Below are positions 44,641 through 54,765 of a stretch of 64,000 nucleotides of DNA, one piece after another. Both the position numbers and the translations under genes were made by a program. The DNA lies in contig CP136065.1 in NCBI GenBank assembly GCA_032622095.1, positions 240,849,530 through 240,913,529 on the forward strand, in the 5' to 3' direction. Position 1 is the first letter of the stretch. Every line of letters starts with the position of its first letter. This DNA comes from Siphonodentalium dalli (Eukaryota; Mollusca; Scaphopoda; Gadilida; Siphonodentaliidae). The notes under the pieces were generated by a model. It saw only the letters and a program-made list of their open reading frames with translations, was not told where the DNA came from and did not search any database.

Positions 44641-46360
44641 CAGCGGTCAGATGCTCGTAGCCCGTTTATATATAACCATGGGTATATGCCAGATATAACC
44701 GTACACAAAAACCGCCGTTATTTTGACCGTGTATTTTATCCATGGTGTGTGTGCCTGTGGTTGTCCGTAACCTGGTGCCCGGTGTTATTGCTTTGAAAGG
44801 TAATCATGTTCGACTGGTATTTGTAGATTGGTAATGAGATTAGCGGTTTCTATGTCTTGTCTGGTCATATTTACTCTTTGAACTTTGTCTGACGCACTTT
44901 TTTATACTATAATTTGCGCAACAGGAGCGCAGGGAAATCGCACGTCGAGTCGGTTTAAGGGTTTTTAGAAAAAAATATTTATATGATATAGAGAGGCCAA
45001 CAGAACAATGGTTATGAGAGCTCATTTCTCCCTGATATCTGCTCCATGTGTGGTCTACTCCTTTCAAACAGTGGTGGCGCCAGGATATCGCAGGGGCCAT
45101 AAACGATTCCCCAACAGGGGACGGGCTTTAGCTACCGGGTTGACCATTGCAGATCTCACCGACGGGGGTGGCTATCCCTCCCGACATGGGTGGGGGATGA
45201 TGCCCCCTGACTACTCCCCGGGTGCCACCCAACATAGTTTACTATCAATGACTTCTCTTCTTCAGTGAATGCAAGACCGCGCTCTTAGCATGGGGTGCCA
45301 AGCAGGGACGTGTCGACGGGGGAGGTCATGCAGGGGTCTTACCCCCCCCCAAACTGTAGTCAAACCTAATGCAACATTAATTGGAAAATTCACACCAAAA
45401 TTAGGTTGAAATTGTCTCATAGTTTTATTTTCCAACAATTTCTTAGTGACGAATTTGTGTTTTTAGACCAACATTTGCATATCTCCCTTTCATTTGCAAA
45501 ATTCTGGACTGAAATGGCCACCAGTTGGCAATTTTCAAACCTAAGGGTGAGTGTCAGGTTAAGAATTTCCCCGAATTGGAACGCTTGAGGCCAGTCTAGA
45601 TGCTAGGATTGTCAAATTTTCATATTCAGTTTTTCAAAATGTTCTCGCAACGGACCTAACCATCGGCCGATCCGTGTGTTCTGTGCCCTTGCCAGTAGTT
45701 ACTTGCTAATTAATTTAGGGTGTAAATTTGTCTGACGTTATATCACTAGATGCTAGGATTTTTAAAATCTCATACTGGGCCGAACCATCCTTTTCATCGC
45801 CTGTATGGCCAGTGGTCACAAGACTACTGGTCCATTTAGAATAGGCTACCATCTAGTAGTCTGTGAGGGAACATTTGGGGGAAATCAAAGCACCGGGGGG
45901 TGTACAAATTGAATTACGCAAACTTGTGAGTTTAGTGTGATTCAATGGGGTGGGGTGCAGTTGGAAATTCCAAGGTGGAGACCACCCCAACGAAAACCCT
46001 CTAGCCAAGTCCCGGGTGCCAAATATCCCAGACTCAACCAGGGGTGCCCCTCGCGAATTAGTTTCTGCTTTCGGCATAGGCCTATTTGTTTTCTATCCGA
46101 GAATACATTTCTCCGGCGGCAATATATTGACCATACTCTGAACGAAAACGCTTCCGTGGCGATCACACGGTAATGTCGTCTGCAAATAAGACGATAATTG
46201 TGTTGTAGAAATGATATGGAAGACCAACTGTGAAAAAAAACGCAACATCAAAATACACAGGACAAGGCTTATCGATCCAAACCGTGGAGTGTGTTTTCAT
46301 TGTGTATTTCTCGCATATACCCATGGTTATATATAAACGGGCTACGAGCATCTGACCGCT
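44641..46360. repeat. 1.7-kb segment bounded by a 49-bp inverted duplication
   Basis: CAGCGGTCAGATGCTCGTAG at 44641 begins a 49-bp sequence. Its exact complement, ending CTACGAGCATCTGACCGCTG, occupies 46312-46360. The right copy lies in the natural LINE B reading direction (…AVRC…ARLYITMGIC). The left copy is inverted. The enclosed DNA includes G-rich stretches (45080-45350, 45850-46060) and no recognisable gene. Confidence 0.75.
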
Positions 46361-46557
46361 GGTGTTTTAGTGCCACGGCTACGCATTAATTCCCATATGT
46401 TCCAGCTGTCCAGTGGATGCGGGTGACACTGTACCAACATAGCCAAGCTAGTCGTGGCACGTGTAGAGTTGAACCACTCTGCACAATAGTTTTGTTCAAT
46501 AGCCTGGCGACTGTGTTTTTTTCCAGATATCATCAGAAGGGAATATTCCGTTATCAA

Positions 46558-47893
46558 GGAAATCGTTTATAGTTATGACTATATGACCACTTCCCGCTAA
46601 TTGTGGAGTTTATATTCTCAAACTTGATGAAAACCAACAGCAATGGGAAAATAATTCCCGACATATCCTGACATATCTAAGATAAAGTGGAGAAATGTTA
46701 CATCCTCACAAACCGATCAGTTCCGTTGCTTGAGTGGTGAACTCATTCGTGCAATTGATATAGGTAATCTGAGTGAGGAAGGAAGTCTTCCCAATTCTGA
46801 ACTCACAAATAAAATCGACACAGCATGCGATCAAATTTTAACTTCCCTGGAGGTATCAGCGGAACAATGAAAAGCTCATAAAACTGGGCACAATGCATCG
46901 TGTCAGGTCCCTGGTTGGAATTCCTATGTTAACCCTTTACCCAACAGAACGGCCCTGTGCCAATGCATTCTCTTATATATGCGAGTCGACCATAGGTCGC
47001 CTCGCATATATAAGAGAATGCATTGGCTTAACACATTAAAAATTATAAAATTGTTAAAGAATGTAAGAAAAAATGAGAAAAAGTGTTAAAAAAAGATTTT
47101 TTTAGGCCAATGCATTCTCTTATATATGCGAGGCGACCTATGGTCGACTCGCATATATAAGAGAATGCATTGGCACAGGGCATAACTGTAACTATCACAA
47201 TGTGGTCAAGGAGCCGGTTCCAATGATATCCATATTTGTATGGTTCTATTGAGACAGACCGAATATATTTTAGGCTGTTGAAGCTTTATTTGGCGGTTTT
47301 GGCCGGTTTGTTGGGTAAAGGGTTAAAAAGCTACACGGGGAAGCAAGGAATAATTTCTATTCTGGCTGCGCCACTGGAAACCCCGGTATGGATATGTGTA
47401 TGAAACCATGCGTCGCTGTAGGTCTACGTTTAAATGTGCTCTTCGTAAATGCAAGGCAGCAGCCGATCAATTGAAAGCAGATAAGCTTGCGCATGACTAC
47501 GAGTGTAAACAGTTTGGTGATTTCTGGAAGAAAGTGTCCGGGCGGAACACGTGTGGAAACGCATATACTATTGGTGGAATATCCGGTGATTCCGCAATAG
47601 CGGATATGTGGAAAAGTCACTTTCGTGGTATAATGAGTTATCAATGCAAAGAAATTCATGAATCCCTTACTGTAAACTATACATGTGATAGTGAACAGGA
47701 TCACAGAGCTGTAATTATTTCTGAGGACGATATTCGTATTACCATCAATAAACTGGAAAAGAGTAAGTCAGGCGGTCCTGACGGAGTTGATCCTGAACAC
47801 ATCAAATACTGTCATGACATTATTTGTAAATATTTGTGTCATCTATTCAATGCAATGATAATACACGGACATCTTCCGGAAAAATTGCTTTAA
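46558..47893 (+). pseudogene. LINE A ORF2, end of endonuclease, linker and start of reverse transcriptase
   Basis: DHFPLIVEF (near 46580) ends the endonuclease domain. KWRNVTSSQTDQFRCLSGEL (from about 46695) is the linker. After the MITE at 46929-47326, GEARNNFYSG and the frame at 47396-47893 continue with YVYETMRRCRSTFKCALRKC. The fingers motif KSKSGGPDGVDPEHI lies at 47758-47805, and HGHLPEKL at 47866-47889. A TAA follows at 47891, where the expected V-P-I-V-K-N-K sequence is still readable (47902-47925) before the internal deletion. Confidence 0.8.
46929..47326 (-). mobile_element. TTAA hairpin MITE, copy 7, inside LINE A ORF2
   Basis: Same reverse orientation as copy 6. TTAA lies at 46929-46932 and 47323-47326. 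Removing the element and one TTAA joins PGWNSYV to KKLHGEARN in frame. Both 67-bp hairpins are complete. Confidence 0.9.
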
Positions 47894-47899
47894 GTGACA

Positions 47900-48801
47900 T
47901 TAGTTCCGATTGTCAAAAACAAATAAAAAAATATTTGTCCGTGTGGTTCAAAAAGCAACTGTTTTATGTTCGTTGGGGTTCTATATATTTTTCTGGCTTT
48001 CACCCGACCAGCGGTGTAAGGCAGGGAATATTACTAAGCCCGCTCCTGTTCAATGTATACACCGACAATTTGAGCAGGAATCTGAATGGAACCAACATTG
48101 GATGCATGATTGGCCCAAAACTACTGAACCACATAGCTTACGCCGATGATATGTGTTTGATATCGCCATCTGTGATCGGTCTTCGTCGCCTGTTGCGTGT
48201 GTTCACTAACGAGGATGACAGATTAAACCTTAGATATAACACCTCAAAAACTGTCGCCATAGCCTTCATCCCGAATTCCATGCCTATTGGCATTCTTCCA
48301 AAACTTAAACTCAATGGTAACGATCTTACGTTCGTTTCTAGTGCCAATTATCTGGGACACGTTATTCACGACGATCTATCTGACGATGGGGATATACAAC
48401 GGCAATATCGGGCCATTTGTCTGAGAGCTAATCTATTGTTGAGAAAATTTTCTAAATGTTCGCAAAATGTTAAATCTGTTCTTTTTCAGAGATATATTTA
48501 TCCTTTTTACTGTTGCCAGATGTGGTCTAATTTCAAGAAAACTACTTTAAATAAGCTCAATGCGTGCTACAATAATGCATATAGACTTTGTATGGGTTAT
48601 GACAGAGGATGTAGTGCAAGTGGTATGTTCGTAAGTGATAGAGTGTTGTCGATGCCAACGTTGAGACGAACGTTTGTGTATGGTTTTCGTGAAAGAGTGA
48701 GCAAGTCGAATAATTGTGTTTTATATGCAATAATGAGGTCAGATATATTTTTATACACTTCAGAACTGTTAAAATATTGGAACGCATTATTGTATATTTA
48801 A
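47900..48801 (+). pseudogene. LINE A ORF2, reverse transcriptase palm/thumb and C-terminus
   Basis: The frame contains FYVRWG, SGVRQGILLSPLLFNVYTDN (48010-48070), the catalytic YADD (48139-48150), TSKT and NYLGHVI. Next come a long helical thumb (CSQNVKSVLFQRYIYPFYCC) and a tail ending YWNALLYI. The F-x-D-A-x-K-A-F-D motif that should precede RWG is missing because of the deletion near 47925. About 110 bp of 3' UTR with AATAAA precede the (TA)n tail. Confidence 0.9.
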
Positions 48802-48916
48802 GTCCAATGTTGCAAATATTTGCAGCAATATGCCATGTGTACACGACAATTGACATGTTGTATATACATTAGTAATTTATGTAAACAACTGATATGGACA
48901 TTATTGTCTGAAATAA

Positions 48917-48918
<2 letters not shown>

Positions 48919-48960
<42 letters not shown>
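48919..48960. repeat. (TA)n microsatellite, LINE A 3' tail
   Basis: About 20 TA dinucleotides follow AATAAAGA directly. LINE 3' ends commonly carry simple repeats, so I read this as the retrotransposon tail. Confidence 0.9.
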
Positions 48961-48963
<3 letters not shown>

Positions 48964-49330
48964 CTCACGTGCACGATGTAAACAACATGGTAATTATAAT
49001 GAAAATGAGTTTGTGGTTCGAGCACCCATCCATGCCTCAAATTCGTTCATGTGTTGCATATATTCTGTTTAGTATAATAGTAGATTGTCCCATAAATGGT
49101 CGGATTTAGTGTACAGTAACCATTTAATGTCGTCACTTGCATCATGTGTTAAATGTGTTTGATCCATCCAATCTCCCCATATGATCATTATGAGTTTTCC
49201 TTGCAATCGAAATTCCGGTTCAAAAGATTGTCTTAAAATATGACACCTCATAATCTGGAATAACGCAGAAACGACATATACACGTATGGGAATGGTTCAT
49301 GGTTCATGATTCTGATCCATTGATAATTCT
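48961..49330. repeat. Dispersed element E3, copy
   Basis: Starts with AACAACATGGTAATTATAAT words, passes through GGATTTAGTGTACAGT and TTAAATGTGTTTGATCCATC, and ends in GGGAATGGTTCATGGTTCAT. The same order occurs at 53950-54440, 57115-57760 and 58220-58460. A LINE A copy ends at its left edge. Confidence 0.65.
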
Positions 49331-49519
49331 TGTATGTGGTATTGTATTGATTCATTTAGTATTGTGCATGGCACTCGTGATTCAAAGCAGAAGCGATCTA
49401 GTGGGGTTCGCCCAAGCGCTGCTACGTGATCAACATATCTAATAGGTCCATATTGAACCTAAATATCCAAATAGGTTCATAGTAGACTTATTCGATTCTG
49501 AAATACGCACATAGTGGAT

Positions 49520-52500
49520 CCGTTTGAGCCATGAATGTTTGGTCATAGTCTTGTGAGATGTGTTGAGGTCCATCTACGTTTCCACCATGAGGACACACAT
49601 AGAGTCCCGCTGGTAGCGCTGAAGCCGTGAATATTTGGTCATAGTCTTGTGAGATGTGTTGAGGTCCATCTACGTTTCCGCCATTAGGACACACGTAGAG
49701 TCCCACTGGTAGCGCAGAAGCCGTGAATATTTGGTCATAGTCTTGTGATGTGTGTTGAGGTCCATCGACGTTTCCACCATTAGAATACACATAGAGTCCC
49801 GCTGGTAGCGCTGAAGCCGTGAATATTTGGTCATAGTCTTGTGAGATGTGTTGAGGTCCATCTACGTTTCCGCCATTAGGACACACGTAGAGTCCCACTT
49901 GTAGCGCTGAAGCCGTGAATGTTTGATCATAGTCTTGTGATGTGTGTTGAGGTCCATCGACGTTTCCACCATGAGGACACACGCAGAGTCCCGCTTGTAG
50001 CGCTGAAGCCGTGAATGTTTGATCATAGTCTTGTGATGTGTGTTGAGGTCCATCGACGTTTCCACCATGAGGACACACGCAGAGTCCCGCTTGTAGCGCT
50101 GAAGCCCTGAATGTTTGATCATAGTCTTGTGATGTGTGTTGTGGTCCACCGACGTTTCCACCATGAGGACACACGCAGAGTCCCGCTTGTAGCGCTGAAG
50201 CCCTGAATGTTTGATCATAGTCTTGTGATGTGTGTTGAGGTCCATCGACGTTTCCACCACGAGGACACACGTAGAGTCCCACTTGTAGCGCTGAAGCCGT
50301 GAATGTTTGATCATAGTCTTGTGATGTGTGTTGAGGTCCATCGACGTTTCCACCATGAGGACACACATAGAGTCCCACTTGTAGCGCTGAAGCCGTGAAT
50401 GTTTGATCATAGTCTTGTGGGGTGTGTTGAGGTCCATCGACGTTTCCACCATGAGGACACACATAGAGTCCCACTTGTAGCGCTGAAGCCGTGAATGTTT
50501 GATCATAGTCTTGTGGGGTGTGTTGAGGTCCATCGACGTTTCCACCATGAGGACACATGTAGAGTCCCACTGGTAGCGCTGAAGTCGTGAATGTTTGATC
50601 ATAGTCTTGTGAGGTGAGTCGAGGTCCATCGACGTTTCCACCATGAGGACACACATAGAGTCCCACTTGTAGCGCTGAAGCCGTGAATGTTTGATCATAG
50701 TCTTGTGGGGTGTGTTGAGGTCCATCGACGTTTCCACCATGAGGACACACATAGAGTCCCGCTTGTAGCGCTGAAGCCCTGAATGTTTGATCATAGTCTT
50801 GTGGGGTGTGTTGAGGTCCATCGACGTTTCCACTATGAGGACACACGTATAGTCCCGCTGGTAGCGCTGAAGCCGTGAATGTTTGATCATAGTCTTGTGG
50901 GGTGTGTTGAGGTCCATCGATGTTTCCACCACGAGGACACACGCAGAGTCGCACTGGTAGCGCTGAAGCCGTGAATGTTTGATCATAGTCTTGTGAGGTG
51001 AGTCGAGGTCCATCGACGTTTCCACCATGAGGACACACGTAGAGTCCCACTGGTAGCGCTGAAGCCGTGAATGTTTGATCATAGTCTTGTGAGGTGTGTT
51101 GAGGTCCATCGACGTTTCCACCATGAGGACACACGCAGAGTCCCGCTTGTAGCGCTGAAGCCGTGAATGTTTGATCATAGTCTTGTGATGTGTGTTGAGG
51201 TCCATCGACGTTTCCACCATGAGGACACACGCAGAGTCCCGCTTGTAGCGCTGAAGCCGTGAATGTTTGATCATAGTCTTGTGATGTGTGTTGAGGTCCA
51301 TCGACGTTTCCACCATGAGGACACACGCAGAGTCCCGCTTGTAGCGCTGAAGCCCTGAATGTTTGATCATAGTCTTGTGATGTGTGTTGTGGTCCACCGA
51401 CGTTTCCACCATGAGGACACACGCAGAGTCCCGCTTGTAGCGCTGAAGCCCTGAATGTTTGATCATAGTCTTGTGATGTGTGTTGAGGTCCATCGACGTT
51501 TCCACCACGAGGACACACGTAGAGTCCCACTTGTAGCGCTGAAGCCGTGAATGTTTGATCATAGTCTTGTGATGTGTGTTGAGGTCCATCGACGTTTCCA
51601 CCATGAGGACACACATAGAGTCCCACTTGTAGCGCTGAAGCCGTGAATGTTTGATCATAGTCTTGTGGGGTGTGTTGAGGTCCATCGACGTTTCCACCAT
51701 GAGGACACACATAGAGTCCCACTTGTAGCGCTGAAGCCGTGAATGTTTGATCATAGTCTTGTGGGGTGTGTTGAGGTCCATCGACGTTTCCACCATGAGG
51801 ACACATGTAGAGTCCCACTGGTAGCGCTGAAGTCGTGAATGTTTGATCATAGTCTTGTGAGGTGAGTCGAGGTCCATCGACGTTTCCACCATGAGGACAC
51901 ACGTAGAGTCCCACTGGTAGCGCTGAAGCCGTGAATGTTTGATCATAGTCTTGTGAGGTGTGTTGAGGTCCATCGACGTTTCCACCATGAGGACACACGT
52001 AGAGTCCCGCTGGTAGCGCTGAAGCCGTGAATGTTTGATCATAGTCTTGTGAGGTGTGTTGAGGTCCATCGACGTTTCCACCATGAGGACACACGTAGAG
52101 TCCCGCTGGTAGCGCTGAAACCGTGAATGTTTGATCATAGTCTTGTTAGGTGTGTTGAGGTCCATCGACGTTTCCACCATGTCCACCATGAGGACACACG
52201 GAGAGTCCCGCTGGTAGCGCTGAAGCCATGAATGTTCGATCATAGTCTTGTGAGGTGGGTTGTGGCCCATCGACGTTTCCACCATGAGGACACACGTAGA
52301 GTCGCACTGGTAGCGCTGAAACCGTGAATGTTTGATCATAGTCTTGTGAGGTGTGTTGAGGTCCATCGACGTTTCCACCATGAGGACACACGTAGAGTCG
52401 CACTGGTAGCGCTGAAACCGTGAATGTTTTATCATAGTCTTGTGAGGTGTGTTGAGGTCCATCGACGTTTCCACCATGAGGACACACATAGAGTCCCGCT

Positions 52501-53955
52501 TGTAGCGCTGAAGCCCTGAATGTTTGATCATAGTCTTGTGAGGTGTGTTGAGGTCCATCGACGTTTCCACCATGAGGACACACGTAGAGTCCCGCTTGTA
52601 GCGCTGAAGCCCTGAATGTTTGATCATAGTCTTGTGAGGTGTGTTGAGGTCCATCGACGTTTCCACCATGAGGACACACATAGAGTCCCGCTTGTAGCGC
52701 TGAAGCCCTGAATGTTTGATCATAGTCTTGTGAGGTGTGTTGAGGTCCATCGACGTTTCTACCATGAGGACACACGTAGAGTCCCGCTGGTAGCGCTGAA
52801 ACCGTGAATGTTTGATCATAGTCTTGTGAGGTGTGTTGAGGTCCATCGACTTTTCTACCATGAGGACACACGTAGAGTCCCGCTGGTAGCGCTGAAGCCG
52901 TGAATGTTTGATCATAGTCTTGTGAGGTGTGTTGAGGTCCATCGACGTTTCCACTATGAGGACACACGTATAGTCCCGCTGGTAGCGCTGAAGCCGTGAA
53001 TGTTTGATCATAGTCTTGTGAGGTGTGTTGAGGTCCATCGACGTTTCCACCATGAAGACACACGTAGATTCCCACTAGTAGCGCTGAAGCCGTGAATGTT
53101 TGATCATAGTCTTGTGAGGTGTGTTGAGGTCCATCGATGTTTCCACCATGAGCACACACGTAGAGTCCAGCTGGTAGCGCTGAAACCGTGAATGTTTGAT
53201 CATAGTCTTGTGAGGTGTGTTGAGGTCCATCGACGTTTCCACCACGAGGACACACGTAGAGTCCCGCTGGTAGCGATGAAGCCATGAATGTTTGATCATA
53301 GTCTTGTGAGGTGAGTCGAGGTCCATCGACGTTTCCACCATGAGGACACATGTAGAGTCCCATTAGTAGCACTGAAGCCGTGAATGTTTGATCATAGTCT
53401 TGTGAGGTATGTTGAGGTCCATCGACGTTTCCACCATGAGCACACACGTAGAGTCCCGCTGGTAGCGCTGAAACCGTGAATGTTTGATCATAGTCTTGTG
53501 AGGTGAGTCGAGGTCCATCGACGTTTCCACCATGAGGACACACATAGAGTCCCACTTGTAGCGCTGAAGCCATGAATGTTTGATCATAGTCTTGTGAGGT
53601 GTGTTGAGGTCCATCGACGTTTCTACCATGAGGACACACGTAGAGTCCCGCTGGTAGCGCTGAAACCGTGAATGTTTGATCATAGTCTTGTGGGGTGTGT
53701 TGAGGTCCATCGACGTTTTCACCATGAGGACACACGTAGAGTCCCACTTGTAGCGCTGAAGCAGTGAATGTTTGATCATAGTCTTGTGAGGTGTGTTGAG
53801 GTCCATCGACGTTTCCACCATGAGGACACACGTAGAGTCCCACTGGTAGCGCTGAAGCCGTGAATGTTTGATCATAGTCTTGTGAGGTGTGTTGAGGTCC
53901 ATCGACGTTTCCACAATGAGGACACACGTAGAGTCCCGCGGGTAGCGCTGAAGTG
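49520..53955. repeat. 96-bp satellite array, about 46 copies with a duplicated 13-unit block
   Basis: The unit (plus strand) contains GTGAATGTTTGATCATAGTC, TTGTGAGGTGTGTTGAGGTC, CATCGACGTTTCCACCATGA and GGACACACGTAGAGTCCCGC, then TGGTAGCGCTGAA. Because 96 is a multiple of three, minus-strand frames stay open for thousands of bases. The variant GTGGTCCACCGACG occurs at 50141 and 51389, exactly 1248 bp or 13 units apart. The flanking units repeat in the same order, so a 13-unit block was duplicated. The leftmost units (49520-49900) are the most diverged. Confidence 0.95.
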
Positions 53956-54440
53956 CAATGAACATAACCTTAATATCGTTACTCCCCCCAATGCTATTAA
54001 ATGTCTTTGATCCAGCCCACCTCCCCAAATAATCAATATGAGTTTCCTTTCAATCTAAATTCCTGTTCTATAGCTCGAGTCATAAACTCATTTTCATTAT
54101 AATTACCATGTTGTTTTACATCGTTCACAGAGCACACGAGTGTATTTCGCACTAATCCATGGTTCAATATCATTCATTTGTTGCATATATTCTGTTGAGT
54201 ACAACAGGATATGGTCCCATGAATGGCCGGATTTAGTGTACAGTCCCGCTTTCAGATCGTCACTCCCCCAATGCTATTTAATGTGTTTGATCCATTCCAC
54301 GTCCCCACATGAGTTGTCCTTCAATCGAAATTCCTGTTCTATAATTCCGTAAAATATGACACTTCATAATCCAGAATACTGCAGGAGGTTAATGCACACG
54401 CATGGGAATGGTTCATGGTTTTGACACATTGATCATTCTT
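53950..54440. repeat. Dispersed element E3, two adjoining copies
   Basis: The last satellite unit runs into AGTGCAATGAACATAACCTT and ATATCGTTACTCCCCCCAAT. The same junction follows the orphan unit at 57035-57130. E3 words then run to TTTAGTGTACAGTCCC (54233-54249). A second E3 piece (CCCCCAATGCTATTTAATGT to GGGAATGGTTCATGG) follows to 54440. Confidence 0.65.
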
Positions 54441-54765
54441 TCAGGTGGTAGTTTAAACCTGACACAGTTATTTATTATAAATTTAAAAAAGAAAATACGT
54501 GAACGAAGCCACATTTCGTGTTGTAATTCTTGGAAAATTGAATCTATTTTAGACCGGGAATTGAACCTAATTCCGTTTGTTAAGATTCCCCAGCGATTGT
54601 ATCGATGTTCTCACAGTTTCAATTCCGGTGAGCCGAGAAACGATTCTGCTAGAGATTGGGTCTGGTGTAAATCTAGAGCAAGCTGTTTTGTCTGCTAGAG
54701 CCACGAATGTTTGCAAACTGCAAGACAGAGTTCAGTCCCATCGGTACGCTGATCTGGCCACCATA
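54441..54765. other. Unassigned sequence
   Basis: Two overlapping plus-strand open frames (54402-54698, 54577-54783) show no recognisable motif. The second runs into the adjacent array. Confidence 0.3.

Larger units (their letters stand above)
43629..46557 (-). mobile_element. LINE B: minus-strand LINE inserted in LINE A
   Basis: Read right to left. 46557-46342 encodes WNIWELMRSRGTKTPAVRCS and, after a frameshift, ARLYITMGICEKY, a post-reverse-transcriptase segment typical of LINE ORF2. 44640-44299 encodes the zinc tail (VLCLKCGSRYSNELMHVIWTC). Unrelated sequence of about 1.6 kb separates them. The 3' end carries AATAAA (complement of TTTATT, 43638-43643) and abuts the LINE A GDFNA codons. 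The reverse transcriptase is absent, so it is 5'-truncated. No clear target duplication was found, and about 80 codons of LINE A are missing at the insertion, suggesting a target deletion. Confidence 0.65.
42550..48960 (+). mobile_element. LINE A: CR1/L2-like non-LTR retrotransposon, nested and defective
   Basis: The order is the end of ORF1, then ORF2 with an endonuclease domain, a linker and a reverse transcriptase. A 3' UTR follows with AATAAA (48912) and a (TA)n tail at 48919-48959. Three later insertions split it: a TTAA MITE at 42808-43207, LINE B at 43629-46557 and a second TTAA MITE at 46929-47326. An internal deletion near 47920 removes part of the reverse transcriptase, including the motif that supplies the first catalytic aspartate. 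Frameshifts occur near 47390 and 47890. The element is dead. The clade is inferred from the LSP-LFN-Y-DNLS and YADD context, and CR1/L2-like is my best guess. Confidence 0.8.

Noticed and set aside
46163-46351. Reverse transcriptase catalytic motif (LFADDITV on the minus strand)
   Set aside because: It lies downstream of LINE B's post-polymerase segment, where a catalytic motif should not be, and is followed at once by a stop with no supporting motifs. Possibly chance or a fragment of another LINE.
49488-53053. Minus-strand open frames of 868 and 1,063 residues with 32-residue repeats
   Set aside because: They are two frames of the same 96-bp satellite. A unit length divisible by three keeps any stop-free frame open. 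Two overlapping frames being equally long, and no start context or conserved flank, argue against a protein.
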